Made by a program: the position numbers and the translations under genes. Of a DNA stretch of 64,000 bases, positions 39,594-49,047 are shown piece by piece. The first letter of the stretch is position 1. The number at the start of each line of letters is the position of its first letter. The stretch covers positions 310,001 through 374,000 of the forward strand of contig JADFZQ010000001.1 in NCBI GenBank assembly GCA_015232455.1, written 5' to 3'. Source of the DNA: Desulfamplus sp. Its GTDB lineage: Bacteria; Desulfobacterota; Desulfobacteria; Desulfobacterales; Desulfobacteraceae. A model generated the notes under the pieces. The model did no database searches and had not been told where the DNA came from. It was given only the letters and a program-made list of their open reading frames with translations.

Positions 39594-40599
39594 CATCTCA
39601 CTTGATAACATTCAGACACTTCACGACATCATTGACCATATTAATATTGGTATAACAGTTCTTGATACACACAATCATGTCATGTTCTGGAATCGTTTTA
39701 TGGCAAAGCATAGCGGCATCAGTGCACCAGACCTTATTGGCAGGAACCTTTTTGATGTCTTTAGCTATCTTCCAAGACAGTGGCTTGAACTTAAGCTAAA
39801 AAGTGTCAGGTTGATTAGAAATTACTCATTTGTCTCTTGGACGCAAAAACCTTATCTTTTCCGCTTTAACCACAACCGTATGATAAGCGGAGAGAGTATT
39901 GAGTATATGCACCAAGATTGCACATTCATACCAGTTCATAATTCAGATACTGGAGAGACTTATGTTTGTATAGCCATACATGATATGACAGATGTAGTGG
40001 CATCTCAGCAAAAGATCATTGAGATCAATGACATAAACAAAACTCTTGAACACATGACAAACCATGACGGACTTACAGCAATATTCAATCGTGAGTATGT
40101 AGAGAAACAGATAGAGTATGAGTTCTGTAAGGCAAAACGATATGGAAGTATGTTTTCTATTATCTTGTTTGACATTGACAGATTTAAAAATGTCAATGAC
40201 ACCTTTGGTCATATTGCAGGTGATGAGGTGTTAAGAAATACTGCATCAACCATAAAGTCTCAGTTACGCTCTTCAGATGTTTTTGGACGATATGGCGGAG
40301 AGGAGTTTATTATTCTTCTTCCTGAGACCAATCTAGAAAATACAGCTTTTCTATCTCAGAGAATAAGACATAATATTGAAAAGATGATAACTATATACGA
40401 AAATCTTGAGATAAAGATTACCATAAGCATCGGAGTTGTGCAGTTTAGACCAGATATAAAAGATTATCTCCAGATGGTGCATGAGGCTGATATTGCCCTT
40501 TACCACTCTAAACAAAACGGTAGAAATGCGGTAACTCAATACAAAATCACAGGGTGTAATTTACTAAATTGTTCTTTACCTTTTAACAACAAAGTCTGA
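39586..40599 (+). CDS. PAS-GGDEF diguanylate cyclase
   Basis: The 337-residue protein has an N-terminal PAS domain (INIGITVLDTHNHVMFWN; LIGRNLFDVF) and a C-terminal GGDEF domain (DGLTAIFNREYVEKQ, FDIDRFKNVNDTFGH, active site RYGGEEF). An RSSD motif five residues before GGEEF is a proper I-site for c-di-GMP feedback. No membrane segment is seen, so it is cytoplasmic. It is coupled to CheY and CheC-like genes upstream, suggesting that phospho-signalling sets c-di-GMP output. Confidence 0.95.
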   Translation: MNNISLDNIQTLHDIIDHINIGITVLDTHNHVMFWNRFMAKHSGISAPDLIGRNLFDVFSYLPRQWLELKLKSVRLIRNYSFVSWTQKPYLFRFNHNRMISGESIEYMHQDCTFIPVHNSDTGETYVCIAIHDMTDVVASQQKIIEINDINKTLEHMTNHDGLTAIFNREYVEKQIEYEFCKAKRYGSMFSIILFDIDRFKNVNDTFGHIAGDEVLRNTASTIKSQLRSSDVFGRYGGEEFIILLPETNLENTAFLSQRIRHNIEKMITIYENLEIKITISIGVVQFRPDIKDYLQMVHEADIALYHSKQNGRNAVTQYKITGCNLLNCSLPFNNKV

Positions 40600-40612
40600 T
40601 TTATGAACAACA

Positions 40613-40630
40613 CCGCAACAAGCTTTGCGG
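40613..40630 (+). promoter_or_regulatory. Small hairpin before rocD
   Basis: CCGCAA (40613-40618) pairs with TTGCGG (40625-40630). It has no T-run, so it is not a full terminator. It lies between the diguanylate cyclase and the rocD ribosome site. Confidence 0.35.
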
Positions 40631-40656
40631 GGTATCTGTAAAAGGAATTTTTCATT

Positions 40657-41856
40657 ATGAAAACAGAAGAGTATATTGAAATTGAAAATAAATTTGGTGC
40701 ACATAATTATAAACCTCTTGATGTAGTCTTATCTAAAGGTGAAGGAATATGGGTCTGGGACGTAGATGGTAATAAATATTTAGACTGTCTCTCTGCATAC
40801 TCTGCTGTAAACCAAGGGCATTGCCATCCAAAAATCAGGCAGGCAATGGTTGATCAGGCAGGACTACTTACCTTGACTTCAAGAGCTTTTAGAAACGATC
40901 AACTTGCATTATTTTATAAAGAGCTTTGTGAACTTACTGATTCGCATAAAGTGTTACCCATGAATTCAGGAGCAGAGGCTGTTGAGACAGCCATAAAATG
41001 TGTCCGAAAATGGGGTTATGAATCAAAAGGTGTAGAGCCTGACAAAGCTGAAATAATAGTTTGCGACAACAACTTTCACGGCAGAACCCTTGCTATTATT
41101 GGATTTAGCAGTGATGATAACTCGCGTAAAAGTTTTGGACCTTTTGTCTCTGGATTTAAATCCATTCCATTTGGAGATATAAAAGCTCTTGAAGATGCAA
41201 TAACACCAAATACAGTGGCATTTATGGTCGAACCCATTCAAGGAGAAGCTGGTGTTATAATTCCACCAATTGGGTATCTTAAAGAAGTTAGAGAAATATG
41301 CACAAAAAATAACGTGGTGCTAATTCTTGATGAAATTCAGACGGGTCTTGGCAGAACAGGCAAAATGCTTGCAGAAGAGCATGAGGGGATTCAAGCTGAT
41401 TTAACCCTTATTGGCAAGGCTTTATCTGGCGGATTTTATCCTGTATCAGCGGTTCTTTCAAATGAAGCTGTGCTTGGACTTTTAAAACCCGGGCAGCATG
41501 GCAGCACATTTGGCGGTAATCCTTTGGCATGTGCTGTGGCAAGGGAGGCTTTAAAAGTTTTAAAAGAGGAAAATATGATTGAAAATGCCGCCATTATGGG
41601 GCAGTTTTTCTTAGATGAGCTTAAAAAAATTGATAACCCATCAATAAAAGAGGTTAGAGGCAGAGGACTTATGATTGCAATTGAGCTTTTTGAAGGAACA
41701 GAAGGCGGAGCAAGGGCAATCTGCGAAAAACTTATGAAAATGGGAATCCTTTGCAAAGAGACCCACACTTGGACAATTAGGTTTGCTCCGCCATTAGTCA
41801 TTACAAAATCTGATATTGAGTGGGCTATGGAAAAGATAAAAATTGCATTTAATTAG
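40657..41856 (+). CDS. rocD: Ornithine--oxo-acid transaminase
   Basis: This 399-residue class III PLP aminotransferase is of ornithine aminotransferase type: [77 protein letters not shown], and the PLP lysine in [16 protein letters not shown]. It interconverts ornithine and glutamate semialdehyde in arginine/proline metabolism. AAAGGA lies before ATG 40657. The gene before it is regulatory and unrelated, so it may have its own promoter. Confidence 0.95.
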   Translation: MKTEEYIEIENKFGAHNYKPLDVVLSKGEGIWVWDVDGNKYLDCLSAYSAVNQGHCHPKIRQAMVDQAGLLTLTSRAFRNDQLALFYKELCELTDSHKVLPMNSGAEAVETAIKCVRKWGYESKGVEPDKAEIIVCDNNFHGRTLAIIGFSSDDNSRKSFGPFVSGFKSIPFGDIKALEDAITPNTVAFMVEPIQGEAGVIIPPIGYLKEVREICTKNNVVLILDEIQTGLGRTGKMLAEEHEGIQADLTLIGKALSGGFYPVSAVLSNEAVLGLLKPGQHGSTFGGNPLACAVAREALKVLKEENMIENAAIMGQFFLDELKKIDNPSIKEVRGRGLMIAIELFEGTEGGARAICEKLMKMGILCKETHTWTIRFAPPLVITKSDIEWAMEKIKIAFN

Positions 41857-41911
41857 TAGGGCGGAACTCCAGCAATTCTAATTTTGGAAGTTGTCTTATG
41901 ATAGTTTTTAT

Positions 41912-41991
41912 AGCCGGGCGATAAACCGCACGGCTAAAGTGTGAAGAAGTCCGCTAAAATGGACTGTAATGACAGTCGGCTAAATCTGACT
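41912..41991 (+). repeat. Cluster of small hairpins with TAAA-type loops
   Basis: Consecutive dyads are AGCCG/CGGCT (41912-41935), AGTCC/GGACT (41948-41965), GACTGT/ACAGTC (41962-41977) and AGTC/GACT (41974-41991). GATAAA, CTAAA and CTAAAT recur in the loops or between arms. It occupies most of the 152-bp gap between rocD and the next sigma-54 activator. Confidence 0.55.
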
Positions 41992-42008
41992 CCAATTAAA
42001 AATAGAGC

Positions 42009-43634
42009 ATGAAAAAACAACCCCTTACAACCGATGAGAGGCGATTTTTTAGAACTGTCTATCACGCATCTTTTGCCAATCCTTTTGGTGAGTTACGTGA
42101 AAAATTAGATAAAAAAATCGCAGGGCTTGTCGGGCTTACCTCAAATAGAGATAATCTAACCTTAAACAAAGATAATCTATTTTCCCGAAGAGAAATATCA
42201 GATCGCTGCATTCAAGAGGTCGATTTAAGAATAAAACAGCTTGCCAATCAAGGCAGAGGCTCTATCAACGCTTTTACAGGTCAAGATAGAGAGATTATGA
42301 GAGTTGTCTTTCTATTTGATATTTTTCATAAATTTAGAGAACAGTTTGATAAGTTAATAGTTGATCAGATAAAGGCTGGCGATGCACCAATCCCTGTCTT
42401 ATTTGCCAAAGACGCAACAGCTATGCTCTACCAACGTGGATTGCCAGAAAACTGCTTTAACCATTATATTGCCTTTTCGTTTCAGCTTCGTAGAGCATTT
42501 TTTTTTATCTCAAACTCGCTTGTTGGCATAAGCCCATGTATGAGAGAGCTTAAAGGCAATCTTTGGAATAACGTATTTACTAACAACATTGGGCTTTACG
42601 ATAAAATTCTTTGGAATAGAATGGAGGACTTTTCCACTCTTATACTTGGAGAGACTGGAACAGGTAAAGGAACTGCTGCTATGGCTATTGGTAGAAGCGG
42701 TTTTATTCCATTTAATGAGAAAAAAGGGTGTTTTGAGGAGAGCTTTACAAAGGCATTTATTCCGATAAATTTATCTCAATTTCCTGAGTCCCTACTTGAA
42801 TCTGAGCTATTTGGACATAAAAAAGGAGCTTTTACAGGGGCGGTAGATGATTATCATGGAGTATTTGATCACTGTAGTCAACATGGAGCAATTTTTCTTG
42901 ATGAGGTTGGTGAGGTTTCAAGCCATGTTCAAATTAAACTTTTAAGGGTTCTTCAAGATAGAGTTTTTACGCCTGTAGGAAGCCATCTTACATCAAGGTT
43001 TAGAGGTAGGGTTATTGCAGCAACAAATCGGTCAATGGCTGAAATTATAGATGGAAAAATATTTAGAGATGATTTCTACTATCGCCTTAGTTCCGATATA
43101 TTTGAAGTGCCTCCTTTGAGAAAACGGATAAAAGAAGAGCCAGCGGAGTTGGAACTGTTGTTATCTTTTACTGTTGAAAAAATTTTAGGAGAGCCATTTC
43201 CTGAACTTGTAAAGAGAATTACTACAATTATAAACAGGCAGCTTGGCAGAGATTACCATTGGCCTGGTAATGTCAGAGAACTTGAGCAGTGTGTTAAAAG
43301 AGTAATCTTAAGAAGACACTATCAAGGACACCCTAAAGCTGAAATATTTGAATCACCGCCTAAAATAGGATTGACTAAAACCAATCAAGTGTTAGAGATA
43401 AAAAGATCAGAAAAGCCACAACTAAAAATATCTGAACCTATTGAACAAATATCTGAAACTATTAAACTTGATGAATCCCTAATCAGTAGAATTAAAAATG
43501 GTGAAATTGATGCTTCAACCTTAATTTCTGATTATTGCAAATATCTATACAAAAAATATGGCACTTATGAGGCAGTTGCAAAAAAAACAGGTCTTGATAG
43601 ACGCACTGTGAAAAAACATATAACAACACAATAA
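42009..43634 (+). CDS. Sigma-54 activator with an unrecognised N-terminal domain
   Basis: The 541-residue protein has a central AAA+ domain with Walker A GETGTGKGT near 216, contact loop GAFTGA in HKKGAFTGAVDD, FLDEVGEV, DDFYYRLSSD, and WPGNVREL near 418. The C-terminus has an HTH-like helix pair (YEAVAKKTGLDRRTVKKHI). The first 200 residues are neither receiver, GAF nor PAS by eye. They include an Asn/Asp-rich run (SNRDNLTLNKDNL) and a helical part ending CMRELKGNLW. There is no dedicated kinase nearby, so it may sense a ligand or protein. The Walker A has GKG where GKE is usual. The ribosome site is weak (AGAG). Confidence 0.92.
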   Translation: MKKQPLTTDERRFFRTVYHASFANPFGELREKLDKKIAGLVGLTSNRDNLTLNKDNLFSRREISDRCIQEVDLRIKQLANQGRGSINAFTGQDREIMRVVFLFDIFHKFREQFDKLIVDQIKAGDAPIPVLFAKDATAMLYQRGLPENCFNHYIAFSFQLRRAFFFISNSLVGISPCMRELKGNLWNNVFTNNIGLYDKILWNRMEDFSTLILGETGTGKGTAAMAIGRSGFIPFNEKKGCFEESFTKAFIPINLSQFPESLLESELFGHKKGAFTGAVDDYHGVFDHCSQHGAIFLDEVGEVSSHVQIKLLRVLQDRVFTPVGSHLTSRFRGRVIAATNRSMAEIIDGKIFRDDFYYRLSSDIFEVPPLRKRIKEEPAELELLLSFTVEKILGEPFPELVKRITTIINRQLGRDYHWPGNVRELEQCVKRVILRRHYQGHPKAEIFESPPKIGLTKTNQVLEIKRSEKPQLKISEPIEQISETIKLDESLISRIKNGEIDASTLISDYCKYLYKKYGTYEAVAKKTGLDRRTVKKHITTQ

Positions 43635-43698
43635 CAGTTTGAATTATAAACAAATAAAAACAAAAATAGTTATGAAAAATTGATAAAGAGGTTTACCA

Positions 43699-44592
43699 AT
43701 GCTTGATTTTTTACCAGAATTTTTGAAAGGCAGTTTATCTTTTATATTGTATCTGATTAACACAATAATTTGCTGCTCAATTCTATTTTGCGTATCATTG
43801 ATTAAACTTATTGTTCGTGTACCATCTTGGAAAAAATATTATGACATAGTGCTTATATCCATTGCCATGACATGGGTAAGAGTGAATGGCTTTAATTCTG
43901 ATCTATTCAACCGTATTGAGTGGACATTCAAAGGGGCAGAAGGGCTGCAAAAAAAAGAGTGGTATCTTCTGCTTTCTAACCACCAGTCATGGGTAGATAT
44001 TTTGGTGCTTCAAAAGATGTTTGCAGACAAAGTACCAATGCTTAAATTTTTCTTAAAAAAAGAGCTTATTTGGGTTCCAATTTTAGGGCTTGCATGGTGG
44101 GCATTAGATTTTCCATTTATGAGACGATACTCAAGTCAATTTCTTAAACAAAATCCCCATCTAAAGGGTAAAGACCTTGAAAGCACTAAAAAAGCGTGTG
44201 AAAAATTTAAAACTGTTCCAGTTTGTGTTGTTAATTTTGTTGAAGGAACTCGTTTCACACCAGAAAAGCATAAAAGACAGCAATCTCCATATACCCACCT
44301 TTTAAACCCAAAAGCAGGAGGAGTTGCATTTGTGTTAAGTGCAATGGGAGATTGTATTCATAAAATCATCAATGTAACCATAGTTTATCCTGATGGTGCG
44401 GATACCTTTTGGGGCTTTATATCAGGAAGAGTTCGCAAAATTATCGTAGATGTCGAGGTTCTTCCAATAACTTCTAATATTCAAGGGGACTATTTTAATG
44501 ACGATGAGTTCAAAGGAAAATTTTGCAACTGGATAAATAATCTATGGAGAGAAAAAGACACCAAGATAAATAAACTTATAAGAAACTTATAA
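43699..44592 (+). CDS. Lysophospholipid acyltransferase family protein (YihG-like)
   Basis: The 297-residue protein has N-terminal membrane segments (near 12-37), then the PlsC-type acyltransferase motifs: LLSNHQSWVDILVLQ (HX4D) and VVNFVEGTRFTPEK. The wording and spacing resemble the YihG/LCLAT-like branch rather than classical PlsC. It should move acyl groups to a lysophospholipid at the inner membrane. GAGG lies eight bases before ATG 43699. Confidence 0.9.
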   Translation: MLDFLPEFLKGSLSFILYLINTIICCSILFCVSLIKLIVRVPSWKKYYDIVLISIAMTWVRVNGFNSDLFNRIEWTFKGAEGLQKKEWYLLLSNHQSWVDILVLQKMFADKVPMLKFFLKKELIWVPILGLAWWALDFPFMRRYSSQFLKQNPHLKGKDLESTKKACEKFKTVPVCVVNFVEGTRFTPEKHKRQQSPYTHLLNPKAGGVAFVLSAMGDCIHKIINVTIVYPDGADTFWGFISGRVRKIIVDVEVLPITSNIQGDYFNDDEFKGKFCNWINNLWREKDTKINKLIRNL

Positions 44593-44658
44593 GTGGGGTA
44601 TCTAATTTTTTAGGTAAAAATCTTTAATATAAAAAATTCAAGAATTTAACTTAATTAG

Positions 44659-45654
44659 TTAATTCAAGTTTTTTAAAAACTCTATTGGATTTTTAATAGC
44701 AACTGTAAGATACATATCACCTCTTACAGCATAAGAGCCTGCCCTACCCATACCAGTAAGCCTTATGCGAGTTCCGTTAGTAACTCCGGGTGGGATACTA
44801 ACATTATAAAGCCTTGTATAAAATCCCCAAGGAATATTTACCAACTTTAATGCTCCTGAAATTGCCTCAATAGATGTTATCTCAATAGTGCCAATAAGGT
44901 CTAATGTGTGTTCGATTGGTTTTGGGTGTATATTTTGAAGTTTAGGTGTGGTTTTTCTTGCTGTTAAGGCTTTTAGTTTATCTTCGCCAATAGGCTGCGG
45001 ACGTTCACCCCAAATTTTCACAATTGCAATACCAGCAATAAAACCTCCAACATGTGCCCACCATGCAATGCCAGAAACCCCACCGCTCTCTGTAGCATTG
45101 TAAAACTGAATCAAAAACCAGAAACCAAGAAATATAAAAGCTGGAATATCAACAAACCATGGGATAATAACTATTGGAATTATGGTTAAAATTTTTGCTT
45201 TTGGATACAAGATAAAATATGCTCCCATTACACCTGCAATTGCTCCACTTGCACCTATTGTTGGAATTGGAGAGAGAGGATTTAGAAAAAAATGTAGAAG
45301 TGCAGAAGCAACTCCACAAATAATATAGAAACCCATAAATCTTAAAGCACCAAGATACTCTTCAACATTATCTCCAAAAATATATAAAAACCACATATTC
45401 CCAATAAAATGCCAAAAACTGCCGTGGAGAAATATATAAGAAATAGTTGAAAATAGCACATTATAAAAAGAGAACATTGCTGATATTTCAGGTACAGTTA
45501 GCTTTGCAGGAACAAACCCATATCTGTAAATAAAAGCATTAAGCTCTGTTCCCATACCAACCTGTAGAAGATATAGAAAGGTATTAGCACTTATAATTGT
45601 ATAGGTAACAACTGGATTTGTGGAAGAGGTGATTGTATCCCTAATGGGTATCAT
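44659..45654 (-). CDS. Rhomboid intramembrane protease fused to a DnaJ C-terminal-like domain
   Basis: Residues 1-215 form a rhomboid protease: the HGSFWHFIGNMW segment (77-88), nucleophile Ser in GASGAIAG (S136) and catalytic His in AHVGGFIAG (H201), with six or more membrane segments. After a basic linker (about 218-248) the last 80 residues read like a shortened DnaJ substrate-binding domain. LDLIGTIEITSIEAISGALK fits the start of CTD I, and VSIPPGVTNGTRIRLTGMG then RGDMYLTVAIKNP fits the end. No J-domain or zinc module is present. The domain would sit on the cytoplasmic side if the topology is standard, and may recruit unfolded or tail-exposed substrates. The start MIPIRDTI is typical of rhomboids. 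Confidence 0.88.
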   Translation of the reverse strand: MIPIRDTITSSTNPVVTYTIISANTFLYLLQVGMGTELNAFIYRYGFVPAKLTVPEISAMFSFYNVLFSTISYIFLHGSFWHFIGNMWFLYIFGDNVEEYLGALRFMGFYIICGVASALLHFFLNPLSPIPTIGASGAIAGVMGAYFILYPKAKILTIIPIVIIPWFVDIPAFIFLGFWFLIQFYNATESGGVSGIAWWAHVGGFIAGIAIVKIWGERPQPIGEDKLKALTARKTTPKLQNIHPKPIEHTLDLIGTIEITSIEAISGALKLVNIPWGFYTRLYNVSIPPGVTNGTRIRLTGMGRAGSYAVRGDMYLTVAIKNPIEFLKNLN

Positions 45655-45712
45655 TGCGATAAGCCTTATAACGTTAGCTCTGATGGTATTAAAAAAAGTT
45701 TTAACTTGGCAA

Positions 45713-46600
45713 TTATTTAATTACTCTTAATACATGATCTTTTTTAAGGAACCGTCGAAGTGCTTTCAATATTACCATTGCGGCATCTTCAATATCCATT
45801 ACATCAACTCCTAAAGCACAACCTTTTATAATATTTAATTTATCGTCATGTTTGGTCTCAGACTCAATAAATTTTCTAAGCTCATTACGACACGATTCAA
45901 GCAGTTCTTTGTTTCCTGAATCAAGCCCAAGTTTTACCTTTATCGTATCTGATAGAGAGAAATATAGCGATCCAATCTGGTTTTCAAGGGAGTTTGCAAT
46001 AACTGATCTTGTTCTAAGGTGCATGGAGTCAGCAAGAAACTTTACAGCACCATCAACAGTATCACAAAAAACTTCTTGTTTTCGCTGAAAAAGGATAATA
46101 TCGTCAGCTCTCAACTCTTCTGGAGAATTCTCCATCAACTCCATATATATAAATGTCTCGATTATTGATTTAACAGACCTGTAAATAAATGGGTCTTGGC
46201 TTGCATTTGAACCAGCAACGTTTAAAACTTCAATCTCATTGCTATCAATAAAATCATGCAATATAACAGCTCCCTCAAACTCGTCCATCTCAATAAGATC
46301 GATATGACACCAACTCCTACTGAGTCTTGTTGCAATTTTTTGAGTTATGAGTGAAAGACCAGTAAGTAATCCATGAGAGATTATAAGAGTTGCATCAGAA
46401 TCAATAATATTTTGCTCTATTTTTTTAGAGCAATTCTCTATATCAATATCATTGAGTTGATAAACTTCGGAGAAAGAGTCTTGTCCTAATTTGTTTCCGA
46501 AAATAAGAGAGCCTCCATGATCAAGATTAAACTTTTTTGCTGTATCAAGAGCCGCTTTCTCAGCACCACTTTGCCCCCCTGAAATTATCTTTCTCAGCAT
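45713..46600 (-). CDS. Putative molybdenum carrier fused to a DUF6794-like domain
   Basis: The first 150 residues match the putative molybdenum-carrier family (PF12694-like, a Rossmann-type fold): IISGGQSGAEKAALDTAKKF, DSDATLIISHG, and a C-terminal LNVAGSNASQDPFIY. The remaining 145 residues read like DUF6794: a VDGAVKFLADSMHL helix, SLYFSLSDTIKVKLGL, SGNKELLESCR, and a terminal DIEDAAMVILKALRRFL. I recall this pattern from the family but cannot check it. Function of either part is not established; a link to Moco handling is plausible given two moeA genes in the window. It is probably monocistronic or paired with the rhomboid gene downstream (58-bp gap). Confidence 0.75.
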   Translation of the reverse strand: MLRKIISGGQSGAEKAALDTAKKFNLDHGGSLIFGNKLGQDSFSEVYQLNDIDIENCSKKIEQNIIDSDATLIISHGLLTGLSLITQKIATRLSRSWCHIDLIEMDEFEGAVILHDFIDSNEIEVLNVAGSNASQDPFIYRSVKSIIETFIYMELMENSPEELRADDIILFQRKQEVFCDTVDGAVKFLADSMHLRTRSVIANSLENQIGSLYFSLSDTIKVKLGLDSGNKELLESCRNELRKFIESETKHDDKLNIIKGCALGVDVMDIEDAAMVILKALRRFLKKDHVLRVIK

Positions 46601-46726
46601 GATTTATCCTACCTGTAGAGTTATATAGATATAGTTCAAATGGGAATTAAATTATATTTTTTATGTCCTTAAGGAATAACAATTTAATAATATCCTAAAT
46701 TATACTGAGCAAGAAGATGTCATAGA

Positions 46727-46795
46727 TAGGGAACAACGATCGTTGTTCCCTACTCAATTTATTCAATCTCTGGTGTTATTAAATTCCCATTCCTA
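46727..46795 (-). repeat. Family A-related element with a different palindromic core, copy 8
   Basis: The core is a perfect 26-bp palindrome (46727-46752, half-site TAGGGAACAACGA), unlike the GAGACGCA core of other copies. The plus-strand right flank (CTCAATTTATT, then GGTGTTATTAA and CCCATTCCTA) matches the reverse complement of the left arm of 36442-36557. Similar decayed AGGAAT...TTTAATAA pieces occur between 46640 and 46700 and near 48988-49010. Confidence 0.65.
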
Positions 46796-48898
46796 AAAAT
46801 GCCATGTAACTTTTCCATACAAACCACGTTTAACTTCTGATGTGTAAATCCAGCTATTCTGCAAAACCTCAAGATGACTGCTGTTAAGCAAATTTTGTCC
46901 AACAATACAAAATTCAAGTGTAGGGGAGAATTGCCATATAACATTGGCATCAAGTTCAAAATATCCGTCAATCCTCTGTTTTTCTTCAATGGAAGTGAAG
47001 TAATTTGAAGTAACATCATCAGTATAACGAAACCATAGATTTAAATCCAAAACTTCATAAGGCTTAAAGTTTCCGCGTAATGATACCTGATGAGTTGGTG
47101 GTGCATCACCAATATTAATCTCTCCAAATTGCTCAAGATTACTTAAAATAAAGGCATAGCCAATATCAAATTTCATAATATCTGATGGCTTCCATGCCAC
47201 AGTAAGTTCTGAACCGTATGAGTCACCTGAAAAATTATTGTCTGAAATAATAAATTGTTCAGCATAGTTACCATGAATAATCAAGTCTCCTGCTTCAAGT
47301 TTTCTGAGATTATCATAGCTGTTATAAAAAAGGGCGAGATCAAAAGAGAGATTATGTGTTGGAATAAATCTATAGCCTGCCTCATAAGCAATCAAATTTT
47401 CTGAATCAAACCATGTTCCACCTTTTAGACTAAACACTACTGGTAATATATTTGTATATGGAAATACAGGAAGATCAATTGTAAACGGTGCAGCTACTTT
47501 TGGAATTACCTCTCCTTCATGATCTACCATTGAAGGAGTGCGAACTGCATGTGAAATAGCACTCCACAATTTGTGTCCAGTATAAGGTTCCCATAATATT
47601 TTTGCACTTGGTTGAATTTCATAGCCTGAATAGTCGTTATGTTCAAGTTTAGAGCCTATACTTAGCCAGAGGTGATCTGACACAATTTCGATTTCATCTT
47701 GGATAAATGAGCTAAAAAGGTGATCTGTTCGTTCATTATCAGCCAACGAAAGTATAAAAGTATCATCAGAATTACTTTCTGTCTGGTTTACCCTCACTCC
47801 CCATACCATATCGTGATACTTAAAAGGAGAAAATCTGTGTTGAAATTCTATATCAAAAATATCTCGCTCTTCTGTTAAAAATATCTCATTTCGAGAGGTG
47901 CGATCATAGTATGCTTGTAGAGATAACTCTGAAGATGATGAAAATGTTTTCTTCCATCTGGTGAGCATATTGACTCCTGAAGCATCACTTTCATACATTT
48001 CGTCATAAAAATAGGGTGAAGTAAGAGAAGGAACTCCCTGCATAAATTGATTAATTTCTCCTTTATAAATATCGCCTTGAAAGGCAATACTATTATTGTT
48101 GCTAATATCCTTATCAATACGAAACCCACTTCTGAACATATCCCATCCATTTCCGTCATTATTGCCGTCAATCCTTTTTAAATTGTCCCTGCTAAACCCT
48201 TTTGCATATACCCGTCCGTATGTATTGTATTCTGATTCAACATTTTGATTCGATTGAGAGTTTATATTTTGTTTTAAAGTTCTATCGAACTGATTTTTTT
48301 TACCTAATTGAGTGCCATATCTGAGTGATAGAAACTCTTTTTCAAAACTACCTAAACCAATCTCAACCAATCCGCCTTGAGTATTGCTGCTATTTTTAGT
48401 GATTATATTTATAACACCATTAACGGCATTTGCTCCCCACATAGTTGAGCCAGGACCTCTTATAACCTCTATCCGTTCAATATCGGACAACATGGTATCT
48501 TGAATCTCCCAGTAAACTCCGGAAAATGTTGGCGTATAGACAGTTCTACCATCAATCAATACCAATAGTTTATCTGAAAGCGAGGCAGCACCACGACTGT
48601 TAATTGCCCATTTATCAGAAGAGACACGGGCAACAGACAATCCTGGTACCATTCTTAAAGCATCAGCAATAGATGTTACTCCTGAAGAACGAATATCATC
48701 AGCAGTAATTACATATACTGCACCTGGACTATTAGATAAATTTTGTGATTTTTTACTTACTGATGTAACTTCTATATCCATAAGTTCTTCTATAGTGAGC
48801 AAAGTAAGAGTGTTAGTCTTACCAGCTACAGCTATAGATGATTGATATAAAATTTGTAGAGTGATAAGGCAAAGAATTAAACTATAGTGTATCATCAT
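46793..48898 (-). CDS. TonB-dependent outer-membrane receptor
   Basis: The 701-residue protein has a signal peptide (MMIHYSLILCLITLQILYQS ... AVAG) and a plug domain (SNSPGAVYVITADDIRSSG, IADALRMVPGLSVARV, LVLIDGRTVYTPTFSGVYW, IERIEVIRGPGSTMWGANAVNGVINIIT). A beta-barrel follows, ending in WHF with the terminal Phe needed for outer-membrane insertion. The IEELMDIEVTSVSKK opening is typical of the colicin-I-receptor/vitamin-like group in deltaproteobacteria. The substrate is unknown. Its TAG stop lies in the end of a family A-related element. No ExbB/TonB is adjacent. Confidence 0.93.
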   Translation of the reverse strand: MMIHYSLILCLITLQILYQSSIAVAGKTNTLTLLTIEELMDIEVTSVSKKSQNLSNSPGAVYVITADDIRSSGVTSIADALRMVPGLSVARVSSDKWAINSRGAASLSDKLLVLIDGRTVYTPTFSGVYWEIQDTMLSDIERIEVIRGPGSTMWGANAVNGVINIITKNSSNTQGGLVEIGLGSFEKEFLSLRYGTQLGKKNQFDRTLKQNINSQSNQNVESEYNTYGRVYAKGFSRDNLKRIDGNNDGNGWDMFRSGFRIDKDISNNNSIAFQGDIYKGEINQFMQGVPSLTSPYFYDEMYESDASGVNMLTRWKKTFSSSSELSLQAYYDRTSRNEIFLTEERDIFDIEFQHRFSPFKYHDMVWGVRVNQTESNSDDTFILSLADNERTDHLFSSFIQDEIEIVSDHLWLSIGSKLEHNDYSGYEIQPSAKILWEPYTGHKLWSAISHAVRTPSMVDHEGEVIPKVAAPFTIDLPVFPYTNILPVVFSLKGGTWFDSENLIAYEAGYRFIPTHNLSFDLALFYNSYDNLRKLEAGDLIIHGNYAEQFIISDNNFSGDSYGSELTVAWKPSDIMKFDIGYAFILSNLEQFGEINIGDAPPTHQVSLRGNFKPYEVLDLNLWFRYTDDVTSNYFTSIEEKQRIDGYFELDANVIWQFSPTLEFCIVGQNLLNSSHLEVLQNSWIYTSEVKRGLYGKVTWHF

Positions 48899-49047
48899 TA
48901 AAGTATGCTTAGCTCCAATATTTCTGAAAGTGAAAAATCAGTTCAAGTCATATATAAATAGACAAATGAATGTTTTTTTGCAATTTAGGAATGAGGATTA
49001 AATTATTGCCAAGACCGTATATCTTGTTTAGCATTTAGTATCCAATC

